Shown piece by piece: positions 62,996 to 64,000 of a stretch of 64,000 nucleotides of DNA. Made by a program: the position numbers and the translations under genes. Position 1 is the stretch's first letter, and the number at the start of each line of letters is the position of its first letter. This DNA comes from Maribacter stanieri (lineage in GTDB: Bacteria; Bacteroidota; Bacteroidia; Flavobacteriales; Flavobacteriaceae). The notes under the pieces were generated by a model that saw only the letters and a list, made by a program, of their open reading frames with translations, was not told the origin of the DNA and did not search any database. The stretch spans positions 669,856-733,855 of the forward strand of contig NZ_FOYX01000001.1 of the NCBI RefSeq assembly GCF_900112245.1, written 5' to 3'.

Positions 62996-64000
62996 ATGTC
63001 TTCAATAGTTTCTAAAGCCGAAGTATTTGCCACCGATAAATTAACTGGACATATAAACCCAAATTATCTTTATCATAATCTCAGGCATACACAACGGGTG
63101 GTTGATAGTACCAAAGAATTAATTGAGGGGGAAAATATTAAGGACAATGAAAGTGAATTGCTTTTAGTAGCAGCTTGGTTTCATGACCTTGGTTATACTA
63201 TTACATACCATAATCACGAAGAGCATAGTTGTAAATTGGCTAAAGAGTTTTTAACTGAAAACAATTATCCAACACCATTTATAGAGCAGGTATGTAGCCT
63301 AATAATGGCAACTAAGAAAAATTACTCGCCCGCTAACGAATTAGAAAAAATTATGCGCGATGCAGATTCTTCTCATTTTCATATAAAGAATTATATGGCG
63401 ACTACCGAACTACTGAGAGAAGAACTTTCGTTGTTAGGTATTCAAAGCAATACCCCTGTAGATTGGCGAGAAGAAAACATCAAACTTTTACGCACCAAAC
63501 ATAGGTTTTATACTGACTATGCAATTCGTACCTGGCAAAAGGGAAAGGATAAGAATATTAAAAGGCTTATTAAGGCTAAAAAGAAAAATAATGAACTAGT
63601 CAAAAAAGAGAATTTAAAAGCTCATTTTAAAGGGGAATTGCCCGACAGAGGAATACAAACATTGTACAGGGTTACGTTACAGAGCCATTTAAAGCTTAGT
63701 GATATTGCCGATACAAAAGCGAACATTCTACTCTCTGTAAATGCAATTATAGTTTCTATGGCATTGGCAAATTTAGTTCCAAAATTGGATAACCCTTCAA
63801 ACGATTATCTATTTTACCCAACATTTCTTTTTATAGTTTTCAGCGTAGTTTCTATGGTGATGTCAATTATTGCCACTAGACCCAATGTAACATCTGGACA
63901 GTTTACAGAAGAAGAAGTAACCAGCAAAAAGGTTAACCTGCTATTCTTCGGAAATTTTCATAAGATGAAATTAGAGCAGTATAACTGGGCAATGACAGAG
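62996..64000 (+). CDS. HD-domain protein fused to a Pycsar-type transmembrane (DUF5706) region, partial
   Basis: The start is at ATG 62996 and the frame is still open at the window edge, so the 3' end is missing; 335 codons are visible. Residues 15-140 form an HD phosphohydrolase domain with His31, the His63-Asp64 pair (WFHDLGY), His72-His77 and Asp near MRDADSS. A basic helical linker leads to the C-terminal part, GIQTLYRVTLQSHLKLSDIA, then two hydrophobic spans, which is the pattern of the PycTM effector (DUF5706) of Pycsar defence. The HD-DUF5706 fusion is widespread in flavobacteria. No cyclase gene is adjacent in the window. Confidence 0.8.
   Translation, partial: MSSIVSKAEVFATDKLTGHINPNYLYHNLRHTQRVVDSTKELIEGENIKDNESELLLVAAWFHDLGYTITYHNHEEHSCKLAKEFLTENNYPTPFIEQVCSLIMATKKNYSPANELEKIMRDADSSHFHIKNYMATTELLREELSLLGIQSNTPVDWREENIKLLRTKHRFYTDYAIRTWQKGKDKNIKRLIKAKKKNNELVKKENLKAHFKGELPDRGIQTLYRVTLQSHLKLSDIADTKANILLSVNAIIVSMALANLVPKLDNPSNDYLFYPTFLFIVFSVVSMVMSIIATRPNVTSGQFTEEEVTSKKVNLLFFGNFHKMKLEQYNWAMTE

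Noticed and set aside
55287..64000. DUF2652 and the HD-DUF5706 gene as a Pycsar cyclase-effector operon
   Set aside because: They are 7 kb apart with unrelated genes on both strands between them; kept only as a weak speculation.

Overview
The window is a contiguous chromosomal stretch of a low-GC member of the Bacteroidota, almost certainly a marine Flavobacteriaceae bacterium (Maribacter/Zobellia-like by gene content; genus is inference). Signs of this are: promoters of the Bacteroidota type (TAnnTTTG -7 boxes, once with TTG 19 bp upstream); few Shine-Dalgarno sequences; many short lipoproteins with SC/TC lipoboxes; and families typical of flavobacteria (LpxH-type phosphatase, GH3 enzyme, DUF177-rpmF-fabH-accB-accC block). 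No rRNA, tRNA, CRISPR, prophage or insertion sequence was seen. Most genes are housekeeping or stress-related.

Layout. 1-500: a GIY-YIG gene broken by one in-frame TAA, set among GC-rich palindromes and a 20-bp direct repeat. 520-7119: Usp protein, GNAT enzyme, MATE exporter, enoyl-CoA hydratase-like protein, a 37-aa membrane microprotein, a lipoprotein, QueD/PTPS, an EEP-family nuclease/phosphatase and LpxH. 7120-7749: a gene-free region with two tandem copies of a probable small RNA, each ending in an intrinsic terminator. 7750-14740: MFS exporter, VOC protein, RecJ, a palindromic repeat, OsmC, an AhpD-like protein, a membrane protein/HTH pair, a family-4-like uracil-DNA glycosylase and a HopJ-family protein. 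14775-18221: a copper-type cluster (small Cys protein, MbnP, MbnH dihaem peroxidase, Cys-tagged outer-membrane barrel). 18394-33596: Kelch-like lipoprotein, RsmI, thymidine kinase and alanine racemase, MscL, Asd, prolyl oligopeptidase, ABC ATPase, ArfB, GntP permease, a GreA-like protein overlapping a lipoprotein gene, DAO oxidoreductase and polysaccharide deacetylase.

33716-38815 (minus) is the fatty-acid-initiation block accC, accB, fabH, rpmF, DUF177, pdxA, with ribE divergent. 39465-49323: HGSNAT/NagX-like acyltransferase with a sodium symporter, TauE/SafE protein, GH3 enzyme, a small metalloprotease with cardiolipin synthase, a Cys-less ArsC-like protein and an AsmA-like protein. 49595-57444: two AraC paralogues, a catalytically degenerate SRAP/HMCES protein, and a stress/envelope group (four-helix DUF2383, TUDOR-like DUF2945, topoisomerase IB, DUF2652 cyclase-like protein, Dps, then DUF6327-like/DUF1469/YtxH). 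57641-64000: an aldehyde dehydrogenase whose promoter implies a leaderless mRNA, a 56-aa membrane protein, a 1246-aa envelope protein, and an HD-domain protein fused to a Pycsar-type transmembrane domain that runs off the end.

The most unusual items are: the 1246-aa lipoprotein, which joins a degenerate metallophosphoesterase, a region with HipA/Fam20-type kinase motifs, Gly-Asp repeats and a C-terminal barrel; the tandem small RNAs; the SRAP protein with its catalytic Cys2 changed to Tyr; and the copper cluster. All functional calls come from reading motifs; no database search was possible.
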